A stretch of DNA of 64,000 nt from assembly GCA_019426215.1 (NCBI GenBank), contig CM033404.1:25922843-25986842 (forward strand), written 5' to 3'. Source of the DNA: Buddleja alternifolia (taxonomy: Eukaryota; Streptophyta; Magnoliopsida; Lamiales; Scrophulariaceae). Under the pieces are notes generated by a model. It made no database searches and had not been told where the DNA came from. It saw nothing but the letters and a program-made list of their open reading frames with translations. Numbering within the stretch: position 1 is the stretch's first letter; each line of letters starts with the position of its first letter. This document shows positions 11,304 through 23,430 of the stretch, one piece after another. Position numbers and translations under genes: made by a program.

Positions 11304-12167
11304 TAGAGAAAACTCATTTTAAGTCTCACACCTTAGTTATATGCAATTTTGGTCCCAATATTATGACAGTCACCACATTGCATCAATTATCTTTAAAAAA
11401 ACATGCAATTTTGGTTTCAAGTCCGATGTCCGTTAGTATTTGTAACGGAAAATAGTGCTTGCCTCTGACATGCACTGTTAAGTAAGTTATTTATGTCGTT
11501 GGGACCAAAATTGCACAAAATTCTAAGTTACGGGACAGAAACTGCGCACTCCTTTCCCATTTGAGTTTATTTAAAAAAAGAAAAACATATTTCTCCTGAT
11601 TTTGTTTTTGTTTCTATTTATTTTCTTTTTTCCTTGACTTTTAATTCCTTTTTCCCGACTTCTTCTAAATATAACAAAAGAAAATTATATAAGCATCATG
11701 ACGTCAATTTCAATTTTGAGTGAAAATAATTAATTGTTATGTTAACTAGATTGGTAGTAATTTGGGTAAAATAAAATTAATGAACATATATATATATATA
11801 TATGAAGATTGAAGATTAATGAGATATGTGTATATCATTTCTAGAAATAAAATCAAATACCATATGATTATGGATGTAATCAGACATAATTCATGAATTT
11901 TTAAATAGAAATGAATAAACGTGAGTCATGTGCAATTTTAGTTCCATAACTTGGGTTATGTACAGTTTTGGTCCAATATCATGAAACATATATTGCTCAC
12001 TTAATAGTGCATGTGACAACCACGTGCTACTTCTGTTCAAGAATTAACAATCGTGAGATCAAAATTGCACATTTTTGTAGATAAATGATGCAATGTGGAG
12101 AGTGCCATAATATTGGGACCAAAACTGCATATGACTCAAGTTATGGGACTTAAAATGCATTTTTCGC
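11304..12167. mobile_element. Foldback-type MITE, 864 bp
   Basis: The two ends are long imperfect inverted repeats of about 240 bp (11304-11540 against 11930-12167), sharing CATTTTAAGTC, GCA(A/G)TTTTGGTCCCAATATTATG and CCACATTGCATCA. The phrase GCAATTTTGGTCC recurs several times on both strands. The interior (11541-11930) is AT-rich with a (TA)n run near 11787-11806. AAATTAT flanks both sides (11297-11303 and 12168-12174) as a candidate 7-bp target duplication. There is no coding sequence, and the superfamily is not certain. Confidence 0.8.
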
Positions 12168-12174
12168 AAATTAT

Positions 12175-12363
12175 GAGTATGTATTGGGTCTAAATTTGTT
12201 TAGGCAATTGGCTTTGATACTACAAGGAATGGCCAGGCTGAGTTTCTTAGTGGAATACTATTCATTCTGATATTATTAAGAATTTTTAGCTCCCCAATTA
12301 GTAAAATACAGGACGACAAAAAATTAACATTTAACAGTACGAGTGTATTATGATTTTAATCTT
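12175..12363. other. Spacer with a possible decayed PBS
   Basis: 12204-12222 reads TTGGCTTTGATACTACA, close to the plus-strand face of a Met-type PBS (TTGGCTCTGATACCACT). LTR-B begins some 140 bp later, so this may be the PBS of the element that left LTR-B. Nothing else is recognised. Confidence 0.35.
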
Positions 12364-13987
12364 TGTTAAAAGTTATGGTGAAAAATCGGTTAAAAGTACG
12401 AGAACAGAAGACAAATGAATTCATAGTGATAGATATGGGTAAAATACTGCTGGGAATCCTGGTATCATGTACAACGAAAATTAAAAACATATCTGGATTC
12501 CCAAAGCAAAAATCAATTTGCTGTTCATTGATTTTAATCAAAAAGATGAATGCGAAAACTTACCTTTTTACGTATTCAAGCAATCCTCACGAATCTTCAA
12601 ATCTTCGTTCAACGGTCCATGTGTCTCATCTCTAGATTATCACGCGTCGGAATTGACTCCGAAAATCTCCATCTCTTTTCTCCGTAATGGCGGCTAGGTG
12701 AGGGAGAGTGGATGGGAATTTCTTTTCTCTGTATTGTATTTCTGATGGAGGAACTAAATTATGATTTCTCGTGTTATGTTGTGGTACTCTAAAGCTTGTG
12801 TTGGAGAATTAAATAAATCCTCCAACTAAGCCCACCAAACACACGCCTCATAGGGCCCAATTGGACTTCTATTGGGCTATGTTGACTAAGTCAACTTAGC
12901 CCAATTAATTTAACCCTCTAATATTTAATCCAATTAAATACACACAAATTAAATTAATAATCTATTTAATTAATAAACTAAATAATTAATTAACATCTTA
13001 GTTGACCTAGTCAACAAAATTAATTTAATACCATGTTTAATCCAATTAAACAACTAATTAAATTAATTCGTCCAATTAATTAATTCATCCTTCAAAAGGA
13101 CAAATTACTAAAATTCCCTCGAAATACAAACAACGATTTCCACGTCTATTCCTTTAGCGCGACTCTCTAGGTTCGTCTAGATTGGCAATGGGAGGATGCC
13201 AAAGGATGTGGGTGACACCTAGTCAGCACCGTGGCCCTACATCGCAGCCCAACTGAGTACGAAATGACTATGTCATTACAAACCTCTAGATTATGAATAC
13301 TATATGAATATAAGCCATTCATTGACGTATCCCGATCGAGTGAGAGTCATGCAATATGTTAAACTCACAAGACTCGATGCTATGCTCAAGTATCATAGTA
13401 AATGAGATTACCGAACTACCCCCAGTGTCCAACACGGGTTAGTTCATGAGCCACGGCCAGAGACTTTAATCTCATTTACCTATGATCGCATAGGATACTT
13501 TTCATTTACTTTCGAGACAATGAATTCTATTTTGCTAACCAGTTAAGACTGCTACTTGCCCATCAAGCCGTACTTCGAGGTCGACGCCACCAACGGGTGA
13601 ATTGGATTTAACTACTCTAATGATAGACTTGATGTCACAAGCACATCTTCAACTTGATTACTCAGGTCAAAGGTTCACGCATACTATCATAATCAGTAAT
13701 TCGATCATTCACAGTCACTGAGTAAAAAACGCAGGTGACTGGTACTACGAGCCATGTTCGAATACACTAATCCAATCCAATCAATGTATCCATGACACAA
13801 ACTCCCACTATCCCATATTGTTAGAGTGGCACTCCTTGTCAGAGCGTATGTCATACAAGTCCACATGAATCTCAATGCCCAATTGAGATTCTCCAACTTG
13901 CTAACCGTTTAAGTGATCAAGCACCAAATCCTTCTAGTGCCCATCTCCTTAACTACTATAAGGAGTGCGAAGGTTTGCCTAGTGTAA
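12364..13987 (-). repeat. Partial copia LTR (LTR-B)
   Basis: Starts with TGTTAAAAGTT...GTGAAAAATC, similar to the start of LTR-C, and carries the shared U3 block (about 13185-13245, GGCAATGGGAGGATGCC) and the GAGGTCGACGCCACCAACGGG segment. It stops within the usual 'TAGTGCC...' tail, where LTR-C sequence begins. Its own CCTAACA end and internal region are missing. Boundaries are approximate. Confidence 0.6.
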
Positions 13988-15601
13988 ATTTAAAAACCCA
14001 AAGTGTAAATTCTTTGATCGCATATTCAAATCTATTGCTTCGCATAATGAATAACTACTTACCCGTGGTTGGAGAATCCTAGTGTAATCTTCAATTCTTA
14101 AATTCGTTGGCTTTCTTGAATTTGATCCGAACAACGAAATTATGCGGTCTCTAAATTATCACGCACGGATTGATTGACGAAAAATTCCCACTTTTTACTC
14201 TAGGGTGTGATGGCTAATATAGAGAGAGGGAGGAGGATTTTCTTCTTATTTTCTTTCTAGGAGAGTTATGAAAGTGTATGTCTTGTTTTAAGTCAAAGAC
14301 TCCTTTTATATCTCATGACTTATTGGGCATCCTTATGGACACGCAACTTGACCTAATAGGCATCCTCTTGGACGCCTAATACTAGTCTCGGGCTTCTTTT
14401 GTTTTAATAAATTAATAATTTATTATATCCAATAAATAAATTAATTAATTAAATATACAAATTAATTTATTTCCATAGAAAATTAATTAATAATTAATCT
14501 TATCCTTACATTAATTATTTCATCTAATGAATAATTAATTATTTAATTTATCCAATAAATTAAAACTCCTAGAAGAAAAATAGAAACTCCTTTATTCATT
14601 TTTCTTTATCAATCCTTTAGTGCGAATCTTTAGGTTCGTTTTGTTTGGCAATGAGAGGAAACCACATGAAATGGGTAATACCTAGCCAGTCACGTGGCCC
14701 ACTTCATAGCCCAGATGAAATCGAATGATTGGATCATTCCACAACCTTCCAATCATAAATACAGTATAAGTAAAAAGCCTTTGTTCACATACCCCAGTTA
14801 AGTGAGAGTCATGGTTATATCAAACTCATTGGATTTGACCATATGTATTAATTATAATAATACGAGATCATTGAGATCGATTTAGTGCCTCGGACAATTG
14901 TCTTTTTTTGCTTTGGCCAAAGACTTTGATCTCTTTATATCTATAAGCACATAGAGTACTTTCTCACTCACTTATGAGAGAACAAATCCCCTTTTAGATA
15001 TCGGCTAAGACTACCACTTGCCCATCAAGCCGCATTTCAAGGTCGACCCCACCAACGGATGAATTAGGTCAAACTACTCTAATGAAATGCTTGACGTCAC
15101 AAGTGTATCTTCATCCTAATACTTCAGGTCAAAGGTTCACTTATACCTATTACGCACAATCAATTCTGTCATTGACAGTCACAGAGTGAAAACCAATGTG
15201 GTAGAACTGATGCGAGTCGTGTTCGAGCATATCAGTTCCATTGACGTGCTTACAATCTGAAGCTCCTACCATCCCATGGTACTCGACTGGCACTCCCTTG
15301 TCAGAGCCAAGATTGTACAAGTGTTTTAAGTTTTTATTTGTCCATTAAAGACTTCATTTTACTTGCGAACTAGTTTTTAGAATGAAGATTGATCTCTCTA
15401 GTGCCATTCTTCCTATCCCATAGGAAGTAAGAAGGATCGCACTGAAAACATGGACAAAACGTTTTACATTACTTATAGATACAGACAAGATTTAAGTGAA
15501 AACTAAATAATGTCTTTATTAATAATATCAAAATAAGTTCATTACAAGAAAGATGCCCTATCATTCTATCCTCTATGGCATCCGAAGGCATAATCCTAAC
15601 A
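13988..15601 (-). repeat. 3' LTR of copia-C, outer end truncated
   Basis: Matches 20069-21787 from ACCCAAAGTGTAAATTC onward, lacking roughly the first 65 bp. It also lacks about 70 bp near 14068 that the other LTR has. It ends CCTAACA at 15601. A TATA-like minus-strand GATATAAAAGG lies at 14302-14312. Confidence 0.85.
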
Positions 15602-15618
15602 ATCTCCCACTTGTACTC
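15602..15618 (-). other. Polypurine tract of copia-C
   Basis: Minus-strand GAGTACAAGTGGGAGAT, identical to that of copia-A and copia-E and directly before the LTR. Confidence 0.85.
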
Positions 15619-16203
15619 AATGCCACTCATTGTTGTATCTTATGCCCGTCCTCTCCAGGTGTCGGTCCAGAACAGCCTGAAGTAGTGGTTTAGTGAACGG
15701 GTTAACTACACTGTCAGTTGAGGCTATTTTCTGCACTGCTATCTCTCCTCTGCCAACGATCTCTCTAATGATGTGAAATCTTCTCTCAATGTGTTTAGAC
15801 TTGTTATGAGACCTTGGTTCCTTAGCTTGCGTTATTGCTCCGTTGTTTTCACAATAAAGTGGCAACCGGAGATGTGCACTAGGAACCACTTCAAGTTCTC
15901 CAAGAAACTTTCTCGTCCAAGCAGATTCTTTGAGGCTGCCACATATTCTACTTCAATGGTGGAATCCGCGGTTGTACTTTGCTTAGAACTTTTCCAAGAC
16001 ACCGCCCCCCATTACGCGTGAAAACAAATCCTGAAGTGGATTTCTGGTCATCAACGTCAAACTCAAAGTCCGAGTGAGTGTAACCTTCCATATTCAAGTC
16101 TTGTACACAACATTGCATACATCAGGCTACCAACTGTAGAAGCGTAGGGTACATTGCTCATCTTCTTTCTATCTTCCTCACTTTGAGGACATATAGATTT
16201 GGT
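15617..16203 (-). pseudogene. Copia-C RNase H and short RT remnant
   Basis: 15617-15889 encodes the Pol C-terminus (CENNGAITQAKE, HNKSKHIERRFH, a degraded ADNVADP box, then LERTGIRYN). 15890-16080 still reads as RNase H in broken frames. At about 16090 the sequence jumps back to the middle of RT (SLMYAMLC-like), and at about 16200 it jumps to integrase. Most of RT, including YVDD, is absent. Two separate deletions are therefore needed, together more than 1.5 kb by comparison with copia-A. Confidence 0.82.
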
Positions 16204-17170
16204 AAATGAGTGTAACTAAGCATGGAATGAACCATGTCTAACAGTGTTCGGTTCCTTCGCTCGGCTACTCCATTTAGTTGAGGAGTTGCTAATGGTGTTG
16301 GTTGTAACATTATTCCTTGTTCTCTAAGGAATTCATCAAACTCGGCACTCATATATTCTCCTCCACGATTCTATCACAGAGTTTTTATACTTTTCCCAGT
16401 TTGATTTTCTACCAAAGCTTTGAATTCTTTAAACCTTTCAAAGGATTTTGACTTTTGCTTCATCAGATAGACTAGACCATATCTTGAATGATCATCTATG
16501 AAAGTGATGAAGTAGTAGAAACCTCCACGAGCCAGTTCTCCAAATGGTCTGAAAATGTCGGTATGCACTAATCCCAAGACTTGAGAGGCTCTTTCAAAAG
16601 TCCCGGCGAAGGGTGATCTAACCATCTTGCCTAAGAGACATGATTCACACATTGGATAGTGATCCGACCCTAGAGAGCTTAAAAGCCCATCTTTTTCCAT
16701 TTTGTAGATCTTGTGCTCTCCAGCATGGCCTAGTCTAAGATGCCAGTTGAGTCTTAAGTTAGCTTCTTGCCTACCATGTTTATTAGTTGCAACATTCACA
16801 TCAGATGAATTACGGACATTCAAATAATACAAACCATTAACTAAAGAAACATTGCCAACTAATTTATTTCCATAATAAATGTCACAATTCGATTTAGAAA
16901 AACCAAATGTATATCCAATCTTAACTAATATAGGAATGAAAACTATGTTCTTAAGCCCCTTGAGCAAATCTAAAACATCATTTAAAAACAATAAATGTCT
17001 AGAATTCAAATATAAAGAAATAAATCCAATCCTAGTACCTGCAACGCTTTCCCTTCTGTCTACTTTGATCATAACTTCTTCTCGGCCTAGCTTTCTACTT
17101 CTCTGCAAATCCTATTCTAAACAACACATATGGGCACTAGCCCCTGAGCCCAGAATCCATGAAGTAGAAA
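16204..17170 (-). pseudogene. Copia-C protease remnant and integrase
   Basis: 16374-17108 is a long open frame with the GAG-pre-integrase zinc region (HLRLGH, CESCLLGK) and integrase core start (HTDIFRPFGELARGG, FIDDHSRYGLVYLM). The HTDVC Cys is Phe here. 16204-16352 continues the core (SAEFDEFL, NGVAERRNRTLLDM) in a different frame, so the SDRGGEY box is disrupted at about 16365. It then runs directly into RT sequence through the deletion junction. The protease is only a short remnant at 17109-17170. Not functional. Confidence 0.85.
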
Positions 17171-17199
17171 AGACGGTCAAGAACAATTAGTTTCAAAAA

Positions 17200-17991
17200 T
17201 GACAAGTTCCATACCTTTTAAGCCTTTGCCTAATTTAGGACAGTTCCTCTTCCAGTGGCCAAGCTCACCGCACTCGAGACATCTGTATGTCTTCTTAGGC
17301 CCTTTGCTCTTACGACTATGTTCTAATTTCTTTTGAGTTCTTGTGGATACTCCTTCTTGCCTTCTTCTTTATCCATTTCGTCGATCATCAAATGAATCAT
17401 TTGTGAAATAGATAGAAGAATTCCTCTTGTTCCTCGTCCTGATATGAGCTTGCTCAGTTTCAAGCTTCTTTGTTAGCCCATCTAATGAACAATTGATATC
17501 AAAGTTCATGACGAAGTAGTAGAAGGAGCCAAGAAGCGACTGTAGGATTAGGTCAACTTGAAGATGAAGATCCATATAGAAGTTCATTGATTTTAACTTT
17601 TCCATTAGGGTCATCATCTTGAGAACATGGTCTCCCATGTCCTCATCCTCTCTCATCCTCGCTCTGAAGAGATCTTTCTTACGCTCCTACCGTGCTCTCC
17701 AAACATTTCTTCCAAGTGATGAATTATGTCCTTTGCATTGTTCATTGCATCATGAGAACTTTGCGGTTCACTGCACATAGAGCTTAGGATGTATCCTCTA
17801 GCTTTATAGTTGTCATAAGTCCAACTAAAGTGAGCTACTTGAACTTTCTCATCCTCATTCCTCTTAGCAATAGGAGGACGATCAATCTCCAACACATATT
17901 CAATCGACTCTTCACTTAGGTCATTCCTTAAGACCGCGAGCCATCCCATGTAGTTGGGTCCAATCAGAACATTTCTTTCGAGTAATTTCAT
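17200..17991 (-). pseudogene. Copia-C gag (broken)
   Basis: The N-terminus at 17991 (MKLLERNVLIGPNYMGWL) and core continue to 17653, then 17369-17656 in another frame (MMTLMEKLKS, DLHLQVDLILQSL). The zinc knuckle at 17240-17281 is perfect, reading CLECGELGHWKRNC with spacing CX2CX4HX4C. One frameshift near 17655 and another between 17369 and the knuckle break the gene. The start is taken at 17991 because it matches the usual short basic N-terminus followed by the GPNY.GW motif. Confidence 0.87.
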
Positions 17992-20052
17992 GAGTGGGTT
18001 TGTTATATTTGAGAGAGATAAATAAGGAGATAATTGCAGAAATAAACCAGATTAATTAGATTACTTGTATTTGACTTAACCAAGAAAAATGAAGGACTTC
18101 AAATTTATCTTGAATCCCACTGCATTTTTCGACTCTCACACTCCCTTGTGAAAATCGAAAATCATTATTCATATTGATTCCACAGCGGGTATTGAGGTCC
18201 TCAATTAATTACATGGGTTGCAACCTAACCGATTTATGGCCCATTAATTATTTCAAGTGATGTCTAACATCAATTTATCCAATAAATATTTCAATACCTT
18301 TCCCCATAGTTCTCCAAGCCGCAACCTAACCGATTTCTAAGCTCGTGAACTACCCGAATTCAATTCCACTAAATCCTATAATCTAACATTTAAATTTCAC
18401 CATGCAACCTAACCAGTTTCTGGGGTGAAATATGCTTCGATTAAGGCATTCTATGTACTTAATAAAATTTTAAATTATTTTCAAATGCATAACCCACATA
18501 ACTGGGAAGCATTACACATTTGTAGTAATTTTAATTTTAATAAGTTTAGTGGAGGGCGAGGATGTCACACATCTTTTCCTAACTCGATATTATTTATTTG
18601 AGAGAATTTAAATTGTCCAATGTTTGGTCTCACTTTGCACATTAATCAATTTATATAGTGCAACTATCACATATTAAACATGTATAATTTATATTACTAA
18701 TAATCATGCCTATCAATATAAATATGGAATTAAATAAATAAATCCATTTACACTCGATCATGGACTTTTCTAGAGGGCCTGAGTGAATGGGCCATCACAA
18801 GGAAAGGTAAAGCGAAAAACTAAACTTTATGGGCTTCAATAATTTTTAAATTAATTTTACTACAACAACCCATAAAAAGAAAAAGTGAATCGAATGTAAC
18901 CTAAGTCCATGATTGGTGTTTCCATCACATAAGAAATGCTCGCATCAATTAATACATGCTCGCTATATTAAAACAATTATGTTGATAATATAAAATTTTA
19001 ATCCAACTAAAAATTCCTTTATTAAAATTTCCAACTTTTATGTATTATTTATTTCAATTAAAATCATTATAGTCCTAATAGATGACATAGATATACAAAA
19101 TTATAAATTAAGTATATCTACCTTTAATTAAAATAATATTAGTCCAGCTAAAAAAATACATAAAATATGGAATCCCATTTTATTATGATTCAAATCAATC
19201 TTTAATTGGAAAAACCTTTTATTTGATTAAAGAATTAATAATTAATCATCCAAGAAAAATAATATGTATTCTTTATTCAAATGATCAAGTAATTTCCAAG
19301 TTGAGGAAAAACTAATAATTTTAATTCATAAATTAATTATTAATCTCCAAAAAAAATAATTAATTATTCTAATTAAATATTTTTATTCCAATTAATCTTA
19401 CTGGGCTCGATTTCATCAAACCCAAGTTACCATCCTTTTGGTCTACTGGATTTAATTCAATTGGGCTCAAATTAATTAATTAGGAAAAAACATGTACGCA
19501 TTATTAATTTCTATCAAGCTAGTTTTAATTTAAATCCAAATCACCAATCTAATGACCCATTTGAAATTCATTAAATTAAGCCCAAATTAATTAATAAGTC
19601 AAAATTGATTAAATTTTCAATTGGGCTTAATTTGAATTATACCGGGTTATCATTCTTTTGACCCACCAGGACAATTAAATTTACCCCAACCCAAATTCTA
19701 ATTTTGACCCAATACATAGCCCGTTAACCAACACAGATCCATGACCCAGTTCAGTGGTTCGTGTGTCCGTCAGGCTGTGTGGCCACACGGCCTGGCCGTG
19801 TATTGACACGTCTCCAAGCGCCGTGCGGCGCACAACGCCTTGAGTCGGGGCCTTTGGGCCCCATTTTTCCTCGTTTTGTATTTTTTACATATACCACAAA
19901 ATACTCAGATTTACAATAAACACAAAAAATAAAAAATCCATGTTTAAAACCATAAGAACGCAGATTTAATTAACACATAATCGTATGCTTCAAAAACACA
20001 TATTATGCATATCATAACTCACATAAACATGATTAAATATGTGAATCAGAGA
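17992..20052 (-). other. Copia-C 5' leader
   Basis: About 2.06 kb, AT-rich, non-coding. Three copies of GCAACCTAACC(G/A)(A/G)TTT lie at 18230-18249, 18321-18340 and 18413-18432. A GC-rich island with short inverted repeats (GTGTGGCCACAC, ACGGCCTGGCCGT) sits at about 19735-19862. Confidence 0.7.
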
Positions 20053-20068
20053 TTGGCTCAGATACCAC
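20053..20068 (-). other. PBS of copia-C (Met tRNA type)
   Basis: Minus strand GTGGTATCTGAGCCAA next to the 5' LTR, one mismatch from the plant copia consensus. Confidence 0.9.
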
Positions 20069-21787
20069 TGTTGGGTTTTGTGAAAAATCAAATAAACGTA
20101 GCGGAAGAATTTCCAAATTTTAATTTTAAAACCCAAAGTGTAAATTCTTTGATCGCATATTCAAATCTATTATTTCGCGTAACGAATAACTACTTACCCG
20201 TTGAAGCGAAGTGGTTGGAGAATTCGATTCCTCCTCTAAAATTCGAATTGATGAAGTCTCGATTTCTTCAATCCTTGTGTAATCTTCAATTCTTGAATTC
20301 ATTGGCTTTCTTGAATTTGATCCGAACAACGAGATTACGCTGTCTCTAAATTAAAATTCCCACTTTTTACTCTAGGGGGTGACGGCTAGTATAGAGAGAG
20401 GCAGGAGGATTTCTTCTTCTTTTCTTTCTAGGAGAGTTATGAAAGTATATGTCTTGTTTTAAGTCAAAAACCCCTTTTATATCTCATGACTTATTGACCA
20501 AGACAAACAAAAGATACCATGTACCTCTTGCACGCCCAAGACTAGTCTCGGGGCTTCTTTTATTTTAATTAGTTATCTATTTATTTAATAATTAATTATA
20601 TCCAATAAATAAATAAATAAATTAAATAATCAAATTAATTAGATAAATTAATTCATTAATTTATTTCCATAGGAAATTAATCAATAATTAATCTTATCGT
20701 TATAATTAATTTTTTCGTCTAATGAATAATTAATTATTTAATTTATCCAATAAATTAAAACTCTTAGAAGAAAAACAAAAACTCCTTTATTCATTTTTCT
20801 TTATCAATTCTTTAGCGTGACTCTTTAGGTTCATTTCGTTTTTTAATGAGAGAAAACCAAAGGAAGTGGGTAACACATAGCCAGTTACGTGGCCCACTTC
20901 GTAGCCCAAATGAAATCGAATGATTGGATCATTCTACAACCTTCCAATCGTAAATACCGTATAAGTATATACCCTTTGTTCATGTACCCCAGTCAAGTGA
21001 GAGTCATGATTATGTCAAACTCACTGGACTTGACCATATGTATTAATTATAATAATACGAGATCATTGAGATTGATTTAGTGCCTCGCACAATCGTTTCT
21101 TTTTGCGTTGGCCAAAGACTTTGATCTCTATTTATTTATAATCAGAAAGGGTACTTTCTCACTCACTTATGAGAGAGCAAATCCCATTTTAGATATCAGG
21201 TAAGACTTCCACTTGCCCATCAAGCCGCATTTCGAGGTCGAAATTGGTGAATTGGGTCTAACTACTTTAATGAAATACTTGACATCACAAGTGCATCTTC
21301 AGCCTGATACTTCAGGTCAAAGGTTCACTTATACCTATTACGCACAATCAGTTCTGTCATTGACACTCACAGAGTGAAATTCCACGTGATAGAACCGATG
21401 CGAGTCATGTTTGAGCATATCAGTTCCACTGATGTGTCTACAATCTTAAGCTCCTACCATCCCATGGTACTCGACTGACTCTCTCATGTCAGAGCTAAGA
21501 CTGTACAAGTGTTATAAGACTTTATTTACCCATTAAAAACTTCATTTTACTTGCGAACTACTTTTTAGTAATCAAGATCGATCTCTAGTGCCATTCTTCC
21601 TATCCCATAGGAAATAAAGGGATCACGCTAAAAACATGGACAAAACTTTTTACACTACTTATAGATGCAAATAAGATTTAAGTGAAAACTAAATAATGCC
21701 TTTATTAATAATTTCAAAACAAGTTCATTACAAGAAAGATGCTTTATCATTCTCTCCTCTATGGCATCTGAGGGCATAATCCTAACA
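20069..21787 (-). repeat. 5' LTR of copia-C
   Basis: TGTTGGG...CCTAACA, 1719 bp. It has the shared U3 block at about 20840-20900 and a TATA box at 20473-20483. It is complete at both ends; the ORFs at 20126 and 20889 are incidental. Confidence 0.9.
20473..20483 (-). promoter_or_regulatory. TATA box of the copia-C 5' LTR
   Basis: Minus strand GATATAAAAGG, about 365 bp below the shared U3 block. Confidence 0.55.
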
Positions 21788-22436
21788 TATTTGTCAACCT
21801 TCACGAGCAAATTTGATAGGGTTGAGATTTACATGATTTGATCCCATGATTTCATATAGATTTAGCTTAATTATGAGTAATTTATGTCACAAATGCACGT
21901 AATGAGTTGGATATTTGAGTACAGGTATAAGTTATTGAAATTGAGGAAAATGAAGAATAAAGTGCACGATTAGTGGAAAAACCCGAGAAGTCAGTTGCTC
22001 AACGCCCGAACGTGGAGTAGTCTATCTTTCGAACGTTTGGAGGCACTATGCATGGACGTGGAGAAGTGTTACGTACGAATGCCAGGCAGTTTAACATTCG
22101 AGCGTTGGTCCCGACAGATCAGTTTTCGCATTTTAAAAAGTCTGATTTAAGGTGGGGTCTATCTAATAGCTGATATAAAAAAGGAAGAACGAAACACAAC
22201 AAGAGGAGGCCAACTTCAGCAGCCTTAATCCAAGACTTGGAGAGAAAGAAGAAAAAAAACCACAAAATTTCATCTTCAACAAGGAGTCATTAGATTAGAG
22301 AAAACAATCTATTTATGGATTTTTACTGTTATTCTTGTTCACTTTTCTCAGTATTTATGAACTAATTCTGTCAGACTAAGGTCGTGCTAGGCCAGATTTA
22401 TGATGATTGATATATAAAAGTTGTTATTTGAGTTAA
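21788..22436 (+). other. Unassigned segment, possibly a gypsy LTR scrap
   Basis: No ORF. It contains several related GC-rich phrases (CGCCCGAACGTGG, TTCGAACGTTTGG, CATTCGAGCGTTGG), then a TATA-like GATATAAAAAAGG near 22173 and a purine-rich 5' UTR-like run. This layout resembles Athila/TAT-type gypsy LTRs such as that at 56484-58064, but without sequence identity I can point to. Confidence 0.3.
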
Positions 22437-22650
22437 TTCTGATGTTGCTAATGTAACAGAAGTAATTCCAATGTGCATCGCAGCCACTCTATGTTCGCTT
22501 CCAACATTGATCATTACTTCCTTTTCATCCAGCTTTTTACTTGCCTCCAGACCCTGGTTCAAAACACATATATGAGCACTAACTCCAGAATCCAGAATCC
22601 AAGAAGTAGAAAATATCATTATAGAACAATTTGTTTCAAAAACATAAAGT
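22437..22650 (-). pseudogene. Copia-D protease fragment
   Basis: The reading frame shows FSTSWILDSGVSAHICVLNQ, the aspartic protease active-site region with DSG in place, followed by KLDEKEVMINVGSEHRVAA. In intact elements this lies between gag and integrase. The integrase is absent because the element is cut at about 22437. Confidence 0.85.
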
Positions 22651-22669
22651 TCTATACCTGCTTTATTTT

Positions 22670-23430
22670 ATGCTTTCACCTTTGGACAGTCACGCTTCCA
22701 ATGCCCTGCTTCTTTGCAATGGAGGCATATGTTTGTCTTCCTTGGGCCGTACCCTTGAACCTCTTCTTTTAATTTGCCTTGCCTTTCGATTTCCCAGATG
22801 ATTTTGTCATTCCCAGTTGCTTCTTATCTCTTTTCTTCTTCTGAGTTTTTGAAGTCTCAGTAGAAATGACCAAAGCAGTCTCTTTCGTTTTGGAGTCCAT
22901 TTGTGAATGAGCATTTGGGAGTTTGTTCAAAAGACCCGGCAGTGAACACTCAATGTCATTAATGTTAATATTCATTATGAGTCGCGAAAAAGACTTGGGG
23001 AGTGACTGTAGGATGAGATCAGTTTGTAGCTGGAAGTCTATAGAGAAGTCGAGAGCCTCCAATCCCTAAAGCATGGAGATCATTTTCAAGACATGATCTC
23101 CAACTTTCTCTCCTTCCTTCATTCTTGCTGGAGATCTCATAACGAGCAGTCCTGCTGTGCTCTCCATAGAGCTTCTTTAGATGAACTATGACCTACACAG
23201 CCGTTCCCATCTTTTCATGAGATCGCTGTAGTTCATTGGTCATCGATCCCAGCATATAACCCTGGACATGAGTGTCAACTTTTACCCATTCATTACGAGC
23301 AAGCCTATCTTCAAAAGAACTGGGGTCCGGGACTTCAGGCACCTCTTCATCGAGCACATATCCCAGAGATTCAAGGTTGAGGACAATCCTCAAATTTTGA
23401 AGCTAATCCATGAAATTTGATCTAACGGTC
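22670..23430 (-). pseudogene. Copia-D gag (broken)
   Basis: Gag pieces at 23193-23393 (LESLGYVLDEEVPEVPD, MTNELQRSHEKM) and 22769-23062 (DFQLQTDLILQSLPKSFSRL, NININDIE, then a Lys-rich stretch). A perfect zinc knuckle CLHCKEAGHWKRDC lies at 22686-22727. Frameshifts separate the pieces near 23190, 23062 and 22769. The start near 23430 is inferred from the similarity of the first residues to other Gags. Confidence 0.84.

Larger units (their letters stand above)
13988..21787 (-). mobile_element. Copia-C: Ty1/copia element with deleted pol
   Basis: The order on the minus strand is 5' LTR (20069-21787), PBS, leader, gag, protease-integrase, a short RT remnant, RNase H, PPT and 3' LTR (13988-15601). 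The outer end of the 3' LTR is lost at the junction with LTR-B. The two LTRs also differ by indels of about 25 and 70 bp. Large deletions in pol make it non-autonomous. Confidence 0.88.
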
